A stretch of 50,652 bases of DNA from Caldilineaceae bacterium SB0664_bin_27 (GTDB taxonomy: Bacteria; Chloroflexota; Anaerolineae; Caldilineales; Caldilineaceae): NCBI GenBank assembly GCA_009838625.1, contig VXRG01000021.1, forward strand, positions 1 to 50,652, read 5' to 3'. Below are positions 8,418 to 17,554 of this stretch, one piece after another. The notes below the pieces were generated by a model that was not told the origin of the DNA, made no database searches, and saw only the letters and a list, made by a program, of their open reading frames with translations. Position numbers and translations under genes: made by a program. How positions within the stretch are numbered: the stretch's first letter is position 1; every line of letters begins with the position of its first letter.

Positions 8418-9266
8418 ATGATCATCGACAGTCATTGCCACGCCTGGGAACGCTGGCCGTACGAGCCGCCCGTGCCGGACTTTCACGGCAAGGGCCGCTT
8501 TGAGCAGCTACTGAACGAAATGGACTTGAACGGCGTGGACCAGGCGTTCCTGGTCTGCGCCGGGATCGAACACAATCCGCACAACAATGACTACATCTCC
8601 AGGATGAGCAGCCTCTATTCCGGGAGAATTCGCCAAGTGGCGGACGTAGATTGCAGTTGGTCGGAAACGTATCACACGCCGGGCGCAGACAAACGGCTGC
8701 GGCAGGCTGCTGAGCGCTGGTCTTTACAGGCCTTCACGCACTACATGAAGCCCGACGACGACGGCAGCTGGCTGTACGGCGAGGACGGACAGGAGTTTTT
8801 CGAGACGGCGGTTGAGTTGGGGTTGATCGCCAGCATCGCCTGCTCCCCACATCATCACGCCGCGCTGCACAGGGTTGCAGAACGTTTCCCGCAGCTGACC
8901 ATCTTCGTCCATCATTTGGGTCACCCGGGGGTCGGAGATAAAGAGAGACTGGAGAAGGTTCTTGCGTCGGCGCGCTTCGCCAATATCGGCGTCAAAGTTT
9001 CCGGGTTCTACTATTCGACCCAGCAGGGATTCTGGGACTTCCCGTACGCCGACTCGATTCGGGAGATCGTGCAGCCGCTGTACGACACGTTCGGCCCAGA
9101 GCGACTCTATTGGGGTTCCGACTATCCCGTCTGCCTGCGTTTCATGACCTACCGCCAGGCAGTTGAGTGCTTTCGCAGCCACTGTGACTTCATCCCAGAG
9201 GCGGACCAGGCGCTGATTATGGGAGAGAATTTGCGCCGCCTGCTCGACTCAGGCGGTGACGGGTAG
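8418..9266 (+). CDS. Amidohydrolase family 2 (lactonase/decarboxylase type)
   Basis: A 282-residue TIM-barrel metal hydrolase of the amidohydrolase-2 group, which includes L-fuconolactonase, 2-pyrone-4,6-dicarboxylate lactonase and several decarboxylases. His6-x-His8 (IIDSHCHAW) opens the barrel. The VHHLGHPG region supplies further ligands and Asp235 (WGSDYP) is the conserved catalytic Asp. Its position behind a sugar-acid dehydratase and a PhyH gene makes a lactonase role attractive. It starts seven bases after the PhyH stop and is probably co-transcribed. Its 3' end overlaps the converging ABC exporter gene by 18 bases. Confidence 0.78.
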   Translation: MIIDSHCHAWERWPYEPPVPDFHGKGRFEQLLNEMDLNGVDQAFLVCAGIEHNPHNNDYISRMSSLYSGRIRQVADVDCSWSETYHTPGADKRLRQAAERWSLQAFTHYMKPDDDGSWLYGEDGQEFFETAVELGLIASIACSPHHHAALHRVAERFPQLTIFVHHLGHPGVGDKERLEKVLASARFANIGVKVSGFYYSTQQGFWDFPYADSIREIVQPLYDTFGPERLYWGSDYPVCLRFMTYRQAVECFRSHCDFIPEADQALIMGENLRRLLDSGGDG

Positions 9267-11063
9267 AGCGCGGTCTGAAGGGGACCACTCCAGCTGCTGC
9301 TCAACGACCGGTTCCCGCTCCTCTGCGTTGAAGCGGGACTGGACGAGATTCAGGTGGCGGTAGATACCGTCCACTGCCATCAGTTCGTCATGGCTGCCCT
9401 GTTCAGCGATCCCCTCATCCTGAAGCACGACGATCTGATCGGCATTGCGGATCGTCGACAGTCTGTGTGCGATCATCAGCGTTGTGCGGCCGGCCATCAG
9501 CCGTTCCAGCGCTTGCTGAATGAGTTGCTCGGTCTCCGTATCAACCGACGAAGTCGCCTCGTCCAGAATCAGGATCGGGGCGTCCTTGAGTACGGCGCGG
9601 GCGATGGCCAGCCGTTGTTTCTGCCCGCCGGACAGCTTCACGCCCCTTTCGCCGATCACGGTGTCGTAGCCGTCGGGCAGCTTGTCGACAAACTCGACTG
9701 CGTTGGCGACGTGCGCCGCCTCCTCCATCTCTTCATCACTTGCGCCCGGCCTTCCAAAAAGGATGTTTTCGCGAACGGTGCCGTGAAAGAGGAAGACGTC
9801 CTGCAGGACGATGCTGATCTGCCTGCGCAGACTCTCCATCGTCAGGTCGCGGATGTCATGCCCGTCCAGCGAAATCTGCCCTTCGTTCACATCGTAAAAG
9901 CGTGGCACCAGGCTTGCCAGTGTACTCTTGCCCACGCCCGTAGGGCCGACCAGTGCGGCCACGGACCCTGCGGGTATCTCCAGATCGATGTTGCGCAGGA
10001 TAGGCCGGTCGGTCAGGTAGGAGAAGCTGACGTTGTCAAAGAGGATGTTGCCCTGCGCACGCCCCGGGTAGTCCAGGGCGTCAGGCCGGTCGACGATGTC
10101 CGGCTCCTCCAGAAGCAGTTCGCTGACACGCTCCGCGCCGGCCAGCGCCTCCTGGATCGCCTCCCAGGCATGGCTCAGATGCCGCACCGGCTGGTAAAAC
10201 AGCTCCAGGTACAGGAAGAAAGCTACTAGGTCCTCAATTGGCAGTTCGCCGCCCAAGGCCAGCCGGCCGCCGAAATAGATGACGACAACGACGCCCAGCG
10301 CCGATGCGAAGTGGACGAAAGGTTCAAAGGTCGCCAGCAGCCTCAACGCATGCAAAAGTGAACGCTTGTAGTTGTCAATGCGGACGCCGATTCGTTCCGA
10401 CTCCATCCTTTCCCGGGTGAAAGTCTTGATTTCGCGAATGCCGGAAAGGTTGTCCTGCAGGATCGCGTTGAGTTCACCCAGCTCTGCCTGCCGCTCACGA
10501 AACGCTGGGCGCACATACTTGGCAAAGCCTCGCATTGCCAGGACGATCAGAGGGATGGGAACCAGTGTCAGAAGTGTCAGCTGCGCGTTCATGATTAGCA
10601 GCATGGTACTGACGCCCACCAGTGTAAGCACGTTTACCAGGACGTCGGGCACGGCGTGGGCGATCAGCTTTTCCAACAGATCAGAGTCGTTGACAACCCG
10701 CGACATTAACTGTCCGGTCTGCTTGTCTTCGTAATAGTGCAGTGACAGCCGTTGCAGATGACGGTAGATTGCGACCCGCACGTCGGCCACTACGCCCCAG
10801 CCGGCCACATGGGCCATGTAACTGCGCAGAAACTCCAACCCGGCTCGGGCAGCGTAGATGGCCAGGGCCAAGAGGGCGAGCCGGCCTATGAGGTTGTATG
10901 AGAGCGCATCTGTGTTCCCGGAGCGCACAGTCGCGATCAGTTCACGGATGAACCAGGGTGCAAACAACTGCACACCCACCAAAAGGACCATGCTGACGAC
11001 GGTTGCGAGCAGCGGAGTTCGATAGGGAACGGTAAATCTGAAGAGGGTCTTGGTGAATTCCAT
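9249..11063 (-). CDS. ABC exporter, fused membrane and ATPase domains
   Basis: A 604-residue half-transporter of the MsbA/multidrug type. The N-terminal six-helix region spans about residues 15-310 and the ATPase about 335-580. Walker A GPTGVGKST is at 373-381, the signature LSGGQ at 478-482 and Walker B ILILDEAT at 497-504, all intact, so a homodimer should be active. The exported substrate (lipid, peptide or drug) cannot be told. The start is the first ATG of the frame, with only a weak upstream purine stretch. It lies 174 bases downstream of the M23 peptidase gene on the same strand. Confidence 0.88.
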   Translation of the reverse strand: MEFTKTLFRFTVPYRTPLLATVVSMVLLVGVQLFAPWFIRELIATVRSGNTDALSYNLIGRLALLALAIYAARAGLEFLRSYMAHVAGWGVVADVRVAIYRHLQRLSLHYYEDKQTGQLMSRVVNDSDLLEKLIAHAVPDVLVNVLTLVGVSTMLLIMNAQLTLLTLVPIPLIVLAMRGFAKYVRPAFRERQAELGELNAILQDNLSGIREIKTFTRERMESERIGVRIDNYKRSLLHALRLLATFEPFVHFASALGVVVVIYFGGRLALGGELPIEDLVAFFLYLELFYQPVRHLSHAWEAIQEALAGAERVSELLLEEPDIVDRPDALDYPGRAQGNILFDNVSFSYLTDRPILRNIDLEIPAGSVAALVGPTGVGKSTLASLVPRFYDVNEGQISLDGHDIRDLTMESLRRQISIVLQDVFLFHGTVRENILFGRPGASDEEMEEAAHVANAVEFVDKLPDGYDTVIGERGVKLSGGQKQRLAIARAVLKDAPILILDEATSSVDTETEQLIQQALERLMAGRTTLMIAHRLSTIRNADQIVVLQDEGIAEQGSHDELMAVDGIYRHLNLVQSRFNAEEREPVVEQQLEWSPSDRALPVTA

Positions 11064-11237
11064 AGAGGCTCTGATCTTGCCTGCACACGCAGGCGCCTGC
11101 CGCGAATACCTTTTCGGCGCAGGCAGAAAAAAGTCTCGCTTTGCGCGGTTCAGTTTATGCCGGGCAAGCCATGCTCTTGCCGCAGGATCTTCTTGAAATC
11201 GGCCCTGGCGACAGTCTCCCGCATGACAGAGGGTAGT

Positions 11238-12929
11238 CTACTGCTGAGTGCGCAATTCTACAAAGGTTGTTTCACCGTCTTTCACTGCGATCTCCTGCCT
11301 GACCTCCTCGCCGTTGACAAAGCCGGACAAGAGATATGTGCCAACGGGAATATGGCTCAGAGCGCCGTTCTCGCCCCACGACGGGTCGGGACCGATACTT
11401 TCCTTTTCAGGGTAGGTCTCGACAACGCGATACCAGCGGACGCCGTCCTCTTCATATCTGTAAAGGGATAGTTGAACGCCGGGCCACGTGCGGCCTGCCG
11501 CGGACAGCAACCGGACCGCCACCGTGCCGGTATAGGCTGCAGGACGCATCCACAAGGCAGGGTTCACAGTATGCAGGTAACTGTTCTGCCCGATTCGGAC
11601 CTCCATGTGCAGATGAGGTCCAATCGCGATGCCGGTCATTCCTACGCCGCCCAGATAGTCGCCCGCCCCTACCCACTGTCCATTCTGAACATCCACGCTC
11701 ACAAGATGGCCGTAGAGGACAAAAACGTCCTGTTCTCCGCGTGAAGTGTTGAGCTTTCGATCAAGGCGGATGACGACGGAATTTCCGTAAAAGTCGTTGT
11801 ACGGGCCCAGCAGGGCGGGATTGTCCGGCCCGGCATGGACGACCTCACCGGAAGCTGTGGCGAGCACCGGTGTGCCTACCGGATTTCCAATGTCCACGCC
11901 GTGATGGATTCTGTAGCGCCCGCCGCCGGTGCTTCCGAACTGGTATCCAGGACTGTACAGCTGGTTGAATCCTCCAGGAAACGGCGAATCCAGCCAGAAG
12001 TGCGCCTCGCTGATTGGACTGGGGGGTGCGAACGTCGGCCAGAGGCTGCCGGGCCCGCTCGGCGTACGCGGTGCAAGTCCGGTATCCGCACCTGCATCAA
12101 CCTGAAACGAAAGGGTAGTGCGCGCTTTGTCGATCTCCTCGCGCAGGACACTCAGTTCGCCCATAGGGGGCCTGGAAGCAAATTGGGCGGACACATCTTC
12201 TGAGGGCACTGGAGTGCTCAAGGCGATCGGCCGCAGTATGTTCCACCCGGACATCGGGGGTCTCGAAACGAACTCGTCACGGATCGTAGGATTGAGCTCA
12301 TCCCGGTATGGTTCCTGCAGCAGCACACCATCAACTTCCAGCAGGGAAAGCGCTTCCGGATCGTAGCGATAGATGGGATCGATAACGGCAGGTGTGTCTG
12401 ATGACGCAGTACTGTTCACAACTGAACTACGCTGTTTCGAACTGTCAGCTCCGACTTCGTTATCGTCGGCTCCTTCACCTTGAACGATCACAGGCGCCAG
12501 CGGAGCAAGTTCGACCGCAGGCCGGTCCGAACTTTGTGAGTGTGAAGCGGGAATTGACTGGGCGATGCGTGTCGAGCTTGCCGTGGACGCCTTTTGTGTA
12601 TCTTGCAACTGCGGATTGGGGGCGGAAAGCAAATTGGCAGACGTCGGAGCAGGCACTGGTACGGGGACCGGCCTTAACCCTTGGGAAGCAACTGGCGCTA
12701 CGAGGCGGCGGGGCAAGTAGAGGCATCCGACAAGAACAACGGTCAGGGCGATCGCAAACTGGGAACGGAGTGGAGAACGCCGGCGCCTGAAGCGGCCCAG
12801 CCATGTCCTGGCTGCAGGCTCCTCGACTGCCTGAGGATCACGCGGTTGTGCTACAATGAGGGAGCGTATGCGTCGCAGAAACAGCTTCCATCGGGTCGGC
12901 TGAGGGCGCTGGAAGCTACCTTCCACCAT
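11238..12929 (-). CDS. Membrane-anchored M23 (LytM-type) peptidase
   Basis: A 563-residue protein from the ATG at 12929. A basic stretch precedes one membrane helix (residues about 61-78, [14 protein letters not shown]), followed by a long Pro/Ser/Thr-rich linker. The M23 zinc endopeptidase domain carries HHGVD near 343-347 and the second metal motif HLHME near 438-440. A beta-rich tail of about 110 residues ends the protein. It is likely an outside-facing cell-wall hydrolase or regulator. The frame stays open to 13070, with ATGs at 13010 and 13070, so the gene may overlap the start of divergent trmD. No Shine-Dalgarno decides between these starts. Confidence 0.75.
   Translation of the reverse strand: MVEGSFQRPQPTRWKLFLRRIRSLIVAQPRDPQAVEEPAARTWLGRFRRRRSPLRSQFAIALTVVLVGCLYLPRRLVAPVASQGLRPVPVPVPAPTSANLLSAPNPQLQDTQKASTASSTRIAQSIPASHSQSSDRPAVELAPLAPVIVQGEGADDNEVGADSSKQRSSVVNSTASSDTPAVIDPIYRYDPEALSLLEVDGVLLQEPYRDELNPTIRDEFVSRPPMSGWNILRPIALSTPVPSEDVSAQFASRPPMGELSVLREEIDKARTTLSFQVDAGADTGLAPRTPSGPGSLWPTFAPPSPISEAHFWLDSPFPGGFNQLYSPGYQFGSTGGGRYRIHHGVDIGNPVGTPVLATASGEVVHAGPDNPALLGPYNDFYGNSVVIRLDRKLNTSRGEQDVFVLYGHLVSVDVQNGQWVGAGDYLGGVGMTGIAIGPHLHMEVRIGQNSYLHTVNPALWMRPAAYTGTVAVRLLSAAGRTWPGVQLSLYRYEEDGVRWYRVVETYPEKESIGPDPSWGENGALSHIPVGTYLLSGFVNGEEVRQEIAVKDGETTFVELRTQQ
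12849..12857 (+). promoter_or_regulatory. Extended -10 element, possible trmD promoter
   Basis: TGCTACAAT matches an extended -10 (TGn before TACAAT), without a recognisable -35. A transcript would start near 12864, about 120 bases before the trmD ATG. It lies inside the 5' coding part of the M23 gene. Confidence 0.35.
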
Positions 12930-12983
12930 CGAGTCCGCCAGCCGCCGAAAGTAGGCCAGCCCCAGGGCAGCCAAAAGGAAATC

Positions 12984-13907
12984 ATGGCCCAGAGTGACGT
13001 GCTGGAGCATAGACCGGATGACGAGTCCGATAATGCCTGTATTCAAGAGGAGGCTCCCCGCACGATCCACTTCGATGTATTCACCCTGTTTCCACCTATG
13101 TTGTCGGGTGCACTTTCAGAGAGCATTCTGGCACGAGCACAGAAAAAAGGCATTCTCCACGTAACGCTTCACAATATCCGAGACTACGCTACCGATCGAC
13201 ATCACACCTGTGATGGTTACCCCTACGGTGGCGGCGGCGGGATGGTGATGCGCCCTGAACCGGTAGTACGTGCGGTCGAGACTGTTCTGAGCCGGCCCCA
13301 GGGCTGGCGTCTGCCCGACGGAGGAGACCGTTCCGAACTGCCGGCATGGAATGCGGACGAATCGCCGCTGCTGCCACGGTCCACACCGACCATACTCCTG
13401 ACACCCCAGGGCCGCCGCTTCGACCAGGGCGTCGCCGCAGAACTCAGCATGCATGGGCGTCTGGCGCTTGTTTGCGGGCGCTATGAAGGTGTCGACGAGC
13501 GTATTCGTACCCAGTTGATCACAGATGAGCTCAGTATTGGCGACTTTGTCTTGAGTGGTGGTGAGTTCGCCGCTCTGGCGATCATAGATGCCGTTACAAG
13601 AATGCTGCCCGGCGTTCTCGGTCACGAATCAGGCGCAATGTACGACAGCTTTTCTGACGGACTGTCCGGCCTCCTTGAAGGGCCCCAGTATACTCGGCCC
13701 ACCGCATTTCGGGAAGAAGCCGTACCGGAAGTCCTCGTCAGTGGACATCATGCCAATGTAGAACAGTGGCGCCGGGAACAGTCTCTCCTGCGCACGCTCC
13801 AGAGGCGACCGGAACTGCTTGTGCAAGCGACCGAAGCGGGACACCTCACCAAGGAGGACCGCCAGTTTCTGTCCAGCCGGGGATGGGAAGCCCCAATAGA
13901 TTCTTGA
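12984..13907 (+). CDS. trmD: tRNA (guanine-N1)-methyltransferase TrmD
   Basis: TrmD methylates G37 in tRNAs with G36, using S-adenosylmethionine and a trefoil knot. The diagnostic pieces are [11 protein letters not shown] near the N terminus, [13 protein letters not shown] near residue 82, the knot motif [11 protein letters not shown] near 165 and [10 protein letters not shown] near 186. The gene is 307 residues. AAAAGGA lies just before the ATG at 12984. The product has about 26 extra N-terminal residues and an insertion after the Gly-rich loop (about residues 92-120, [16 protein letters not shown] region) compared with the usual 240-250 residues. The usual rimM and rplS neighbours are absent. 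Confidence 0.92.
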   Translation: MAQSDVLEHRPDDESDNACIQEEAPRTIHFDVFTLFPPMLSGALSESILARAQKKGILHVTLHNIRDYATDRHHTCDGYPYGGGGGMVMRPEPVVRAVETVLSRPQGWRLPDGGDRSELPAWNADESPLLPRSTPTILLTPQGRRFDQGVAAELSMHGRLALVCGRYEGVDERIRTQLITDELSIGDFVLSGGEFAALAIIDAVTRMLPGVLGHESGAMYDSFSDGLSGLLEGPQYTRPTAFREEAVPEVLVSGHHANVEQWRREQSLLRTLQRRPELLVQATEAGHLTKEDRQFLSSRGWEAPIDS

Positions 13908-14181
13908 GGCCTTCTCGGCTCTTGACATGGTGCGGACTGTCGCTGCTACCCCTTTGCCTTTAAGCACAGCGAAACCGGACAGGCGCCTCTTTTCGCCCTG
14001 CCCCCAGGCACCTTTCACTCCAATTCCAGTCTGTGAGCAGGGCCATTTTACCACCGCGGATCGGCCAGATCCAAATATATTTATACACATCTTGGCGACA
14101 GAATGACTACGAACGCAACTCAAGGGCTACGAATCGCGGGCGAAGTTGCAGTTTAGGGAATTTTGGCTGCTTTTCTGCCGG
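13908..14181. other. Gap between trmD and the RRM gene leader
   Basis: About 490 bases separate trmD from the RRM gene. In this first part I see only one long-loop inverted repeat (GCCCTGC at 13995, GCAGGGC at 14037), too loose to call a terminator, and an AT-rich patch near 14070. No gene is supported. Confidence 0.4.
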
Positions 14182-14210
14182 TGGACATAACTGTGCAAAA
14201 GATGCATACT
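14182..14210 (+). promoter_or_regulatory. Promoter for the RRM protein gene
   Basis: TGGACA (5 of 6) at 14182-14187 and CATACT (4 of 6) at 14205-14210 are spaced by 17 bases. The predicted transcript would carry an unusually long leader of about 180 bases before the ATG at 14400. Long leaders are typical of cold-shock messages. Confidence 0.45.
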
Positions 14211-14399
14211 AGGGGCCATCGGATACGGGACACCACTGAAAAGCGCCACTGTCGTAGATCGAAAACGCATGTTTGAATTCATGGAGAGGAACGAAATTTG
14301 AACTGAACCATTTAGCACCTGAATCTCCAGACTTCAAAGTAGACCGGGACGGTTACGCGGTACGCATTCGAGTGGAGCACGGGTTGGGGAGCCATTCAA

Positions 14400-14693
14400 A
14401 TGACCAAGCGTATTTATGTAGGCAACTTGCCCTACTCGGCGACTGAGGAAGAGGTCCGGGATCTGTTTTCCCAGCACGGAGAGATCATCAGCGTGGCGAT
14501 GATCACGGACAGGGAGACCGGTCGATTTCGTGGATTCTGTTTCGTTGAGATGGAGGACGACGCGGCTGACGCTGCCATTGAGGCCCTCAATGACCAGGAG
14601 ATGGGTGGACGCTCGCTCAGGGTAAATGAAGCGCGCCCACGGGAGGACCGCGGTGGTCAGGGCGGTTATCGAGACCGCGGCAACCGGTGGTAA
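14400..14693 (+). CDS. Single-RRM RNA-binding protein
   Basis: A 97-residue protein made of one RNA recognition motif. RNP2 is IYVGNL at residues 5-10 and RNP1 is RGFCFVEM at 44-51, with the aromatic positions kept. The short tail is rich in Arg and Gly (EDRGGQGGYRDRG), as in the cyanobacterial Rbp and Chloroflexota RRM proteins that bind RNA during cold stress. It probably acts as a cytosolic RNA chaperone. The gene stands alone, with its own promoter and a strong terminator just downstream. Confidence 0.93.
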   Translation: MTKRIYVGNLPYSATEEEVRDLFSQHGEIISVAMITDRETGRFRGFCFVEMEDDAADAAIEALNDQEMGGRSLRVNEARPREDRGGQGGYRDRGNRW

Positions 14694-14732
14694 TCGGAAG
14701 TCCATAGGAATTCCTTCATCCGAACCGGATGT

Positions 14733-14770
14733 GCCGCCTCCTTTCGCCGCCAGGAGGCGGCTTTCTGTTT
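14733..14770 (+). terminator. Intrinsic terminator of the RRM gene
   Basis: GCCGCCTCCT (14733-14742) and AGGAGGCGGC (14752-14761) form a perfect 10-base-pair stem with a 9-base loop, followed by TTTCTGTTT. It lies 40 bases after the RRM stop codon. Confidence 0.9.
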
Positions 14771-14819
14771 CTGTTGCATCCGAGTGACTCGGTTCGCCCG
14801 CGCAATGCAAAACGACCTC

Positions 14820-15470
14820 ATGGCCCCAACTGTTCGCCTGGCCGGACCGCAGGACGCCGCAGGGATTCGGGCCATCTATGCGCCAATCGTGCGCGAGACG
14901 CCCATTTCCTTCGAGACCCTGCCGCCCTCGGAAGAGGAGATGTCAGGCCGCGTCGCAAAGACACTGGCCAGATACCCTTGGCTCGTTTGCACTGCTCGGG
15001 AAAGAGTCCTGGGCTATGCTTACGCCGGGGAACACAGTGGGCGTGCCGCATACCAGTGGTCGGTTAATGTTTCCGTCTATGTCCATGCCCGTTGCAGGCG
15101 TCTGGGCGTTGGGCAGGCGCTGTACGACACCCTTTTTGCCATTTTACGCTTGCAGGGCTTCGTTCGCGCTTTCGCGGGCATCACGCTGCCGAACGAGGCC
15201 AGCGTAGGTTTTCATGAGTCCTTTGGGTTCAGGGCCGCGGGTAAATTTGAGCAAGTCGGATACAAAATGGGCGCGTGGCACGATGTTGGATATTGGCAGC
15301 TGACGATTCAACCCGTCGAAGGCACTCCCGCCCCACCCCGACCGTTGCCCCTCCTCCTGAATGACGGGAAGCTGCGTGAGGTGTTGTCGGCCGGGTCGAA
15401 TAAGGTCGACTGCAATATTGACGAGGTCGTAGCGGCCATTGATACCGATCTTCTTTCCCAGGCAGACTGA
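14820..15470 (+). CDS. GNAT N-acetyltransferase, phosphinothricin acetyltransferase-like
   Basis: A 216-residue acetyl-CoA-dependent acetyltransferase. Residues 1-160 fit the Pat/MnaT group: VRLAGPQDAAGIRAIYAPIV at the N terminus, the acetyl-CoA loop RRLGVGQALYDTLF and GFHESFGFRAAGKFEQVGYK near the end of the domain. About 45 further residues follow the fold and have no recognisable domain. The frame opens at a GTG at 14784. ATG 14820 was chosen because family alignments begin there, but 14805 is possible. The amine acceptor could be an amino acid or a toxic analogue. Confidence 0.8.
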   Translation: MAPTVRLAGPQDAAGIRAIYAPIVRETPISFETLPPSEEEMSGRVAKTLARYPWLVCTARERVLGYAYAGEHSGRAAYQWSVNVSVYVHARCRRLGVGQALYDTLFAILRLQGFVRAFAGITLPNEASVGFHESFGFRAAGKFEQVGYKMGAWHDVGYWQLTIQPVEGTPAPPRPLPLLLNDGKLREVLSAGSNKVDCNIDEVVAAIDTDLLSQAD

Positions 15471-15514
15471 GCTTCAAGGCGGGTGTCGTCCACCAAGTGA
15501 ATCCACGGGCGTCT

Positions 15515-15544
15515 TTGGCCTGACTCCCGATCAACTGGTAGAAT
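15515..15544 (+). promoter_or_regulatory. Promoter of the FdrA-molybdenum hydroxylase cluster
   Basis: TTGGCC (4 of 6) at 15515-15520, an 18-base spacer and TAGAAT (5 of 6) at 15539-15544, with TGG directly before it giving an extended -10. The predicted start is near 15551, about 84 bases before the FdrA start. Confidence 0.5.
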
Positions 15545-15634
15545 GCCCCCGGTATCCCCGCGTTTCGGAAACGAAAGGCCCCGACCCAGGGAAGAGAACT
15601 TAGTACGGCTGAAACCGTGCTTTGGAGTGCAACC

Positions 15635-17455
15635 GTGGATGACCCTTCGGCCCAAGACGGCGAGGCAGGCGCCGGCGCCCCCGCTACTCTGGCCGAACTG
15701 CGAGCCGGATCTTACTATGATTCCGTCGTGCTGATGCTGCTTCAGCGCGCCTTGGCCGCGCTGCCGGGCATCCTGGACGCCGGTGTTGTCATGGGTACTC
15801 CGGCCAACAAGGAGTTGCTTGCGCAAAGCGACCTCTTGACCGAGGACCTGCAGGCCGCTGCTCCGGAGGACCTGGTCCTGGTTGTCAAAGCGGAATCGGA
15901 AACAGCCGGCCGCGCGGCTCTGGCTCGCGTGGATGAACTCCTGGCCGCACGCAGATCGCAACAGACCGGTGCCTATCGACCAAAGAGTCTGGGGTCTGCG
16001 TCGCGAATGCTTCCGGAGGCGGAGTGGGTTCTCGTTTCGGTTCCGGGCCGCTACGCAGCCGCGATAGCTCGCGACGCCCTCAATCTGGGAAAGAACGTCT
16101 TCCTCTACAGCGACAATGTAACTCTTGAAGACGAAATCTCGCTGAAGGTGACGGCCGCGCAAAAGGGTCTGTTGGTGATGGGGCCTGACTGCGGCACTGC
16201 CCGAATCGATGGTGTCGGGCTCGGTTTCGCAAACCGCGTCCGCCGGGGCAGCATCGGGATTGTCGGCGCTTCGGGTACTGGCCTCCAGGCAATTATGGTC
16301 GGCATTCACCGTCTTGGGGGAGGCGTTTCGCAGGCATTCGGAACGGGGGGCCGCGACCTGTCAGATGGCGTGCAGGCGGTTTCAGCGAAGCAAGCTCTCG
16401 GAAGGCTGAAGGACGATCCACAGACAGAGGTGATCGTTATCGTCTCAAAGCCGCCCGCGAAGCCGGTTGCGCAGGAGCTGATAACCGAAGCCGCGTCCTG
16501 CGGCAAGTCGGTGGTCATAAATTTCATCGGCTACTGTTCAACGCAGAAGAAGGAAGTTACTGCTGCCAACATTCAGTTTGCCGGTACCCTGGACGAGGCC
16601 GCAGAACTTGCAGTGAATCTGACAAAATCTTCAGACCGGAACCGCTGCACTGAGAAAAGCCCGTCGTCCTCGCAATCGATAACAGAGGCGCCGCAGATCG
16701 TTCCCTCTCCCCTGCCGCAACTGCATCTGCGTGCCCTCTACTCCGGCGGCACTTTGGCTAACGAGGCGCTCTACCTCTTGCAGGATTCGCTGCCGTCGCT
16801 TCGTTCAAACGGGCCATTGCCTGGCGGGTTAATCCTGGACAACCCGCACCGCAGCCAGGGTCACACGGTCGTAGATCTGGGCGGGGACGCTTTCACTGTC
16901 GGACGCCTGCATCCCATGCTCGACAACGATTTGCGAGTCCGTCGCCTATTGCAGGAAGCGCAGGACCCTGAGACGGGACTCATACTTCTCGACGTCGTGC
17001 TGGGCGATGGAGCACACGAAGATCCGGCAAGCGAACTCGCCCCAGCCATCGAAGAAGCAATCGCAGCTGCTGCCCGGGTCGGGAAGACTCTGCCGGTCGT
17101 AGCTGTGGTCATAGGAACGGACAGAGATCCGCAGGGGTTGGACAGACAGATTGAGCTGTTGAAGGGTGCCGGGGCATACGTCTATACCAGGCATGACGAT
17201 GCACTGTACGCTGTGGCCCATGCGTTTTCCGGCGCGGGTGACGGCCGTGCGTACAGGTCGTCGCAGCAGGAACCAAGCCCTTCCCAGGCATCGGAGGACG
17301 GTCGTATCTCTTCCGCTTTTGCAGCCATAAATGTGGGACTTGACTCTTTCACCGACAGCCTGCGCAACCAGAACGCCGAGGTCGTACACGTCGACTGGCG
17401 GCCTCCTGCCGGGGGCGACGAGAGGCTGGCCAATCTGCTGACGCGACTCAGGTAG
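15635..17455 (+). CDS. fdrA: FdrA-family acyl-CoA synthetase-like protein
   Basis: A 606-residue protein with the two CoA-ligase-type domains of FdrA. The diagnostic MGPDCGTA lies near residue 185 and a Gly-rich GIVGASGTGLQ near 207; the second half starts at LRALYSGGTLANEAL. In Escherichia coli, FdrA works with a DUF1116 protein and a DUF2877 protein as oxamate carbamoyltransferase in anaerobic allantoin use. By analogy this one may move a carbamoyl group to phosphate. GTG 15635 is preferred because GGAG lies seven bases upstream; the frame opens at 15617. A DUF1116 gene follows, 99 bases downstream. The linker (about residues 345-370) is Ser-rich. Confidence 0.82.
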   Translation: MDDPSAQDGEAGAGAPATLAELRAGSYYDSVVLMLLQRALAALPGILDAGVVMGTPANKELLAQSDLLTEDLQAAAPEDLVLVVKAESETAGRAALARVDELLAARRSQQTGAYRPKSLGSASRMLPEAEWVLVSVPGRYAAAIARDALNLGKNVFLYSDNVTLEDEISLKVTAAQKGLLVMGPDCGTARIDGVGLGFANRVRRGSIGIVGASGTGLQAIMVGIHRLGGGVSQAFGTGGRDLSDGVQAVSAKQALGRLKDDPQTEVIVIVSKPPAKPVAQELITEAASCGKSVVINFIGYCSTQKKEVTAANIQFAGTLDEAAELAVNLTKSSDRNRCTEKSPSSSQSITEAPQIVPSPLPQLHLRALYSGGTLANEALYLLQDSLPSLRSNGPLPGGLILDNPHRSQGHTVVDLGGDAFTVGRLHPMLDNDLRVRRLLQEAQDPETGLILLDVVLGDGAHEDPASELAPAIEEAIAAAARVGKTLPVVAVVIGTDRDPQGLDRQIELLKGAGAYVYTRHDDALYAVAHAFSGAGDGRAYRSSQQEPSPSQASEDGRISSAFAAINVGLDSFTDSLRNQNAEVVHVDWRPPAGGDERLANLLTRLR

Positions 17456-17554
17456 GAATAACGGTCCGCCTCCTTCTTGGCTGGAGACTGGCTCAACACC
17501 TACACAGTGCATCGAAACGACCGCCGAACCGACAGTGTCGCCCGGAGGGGCTTC

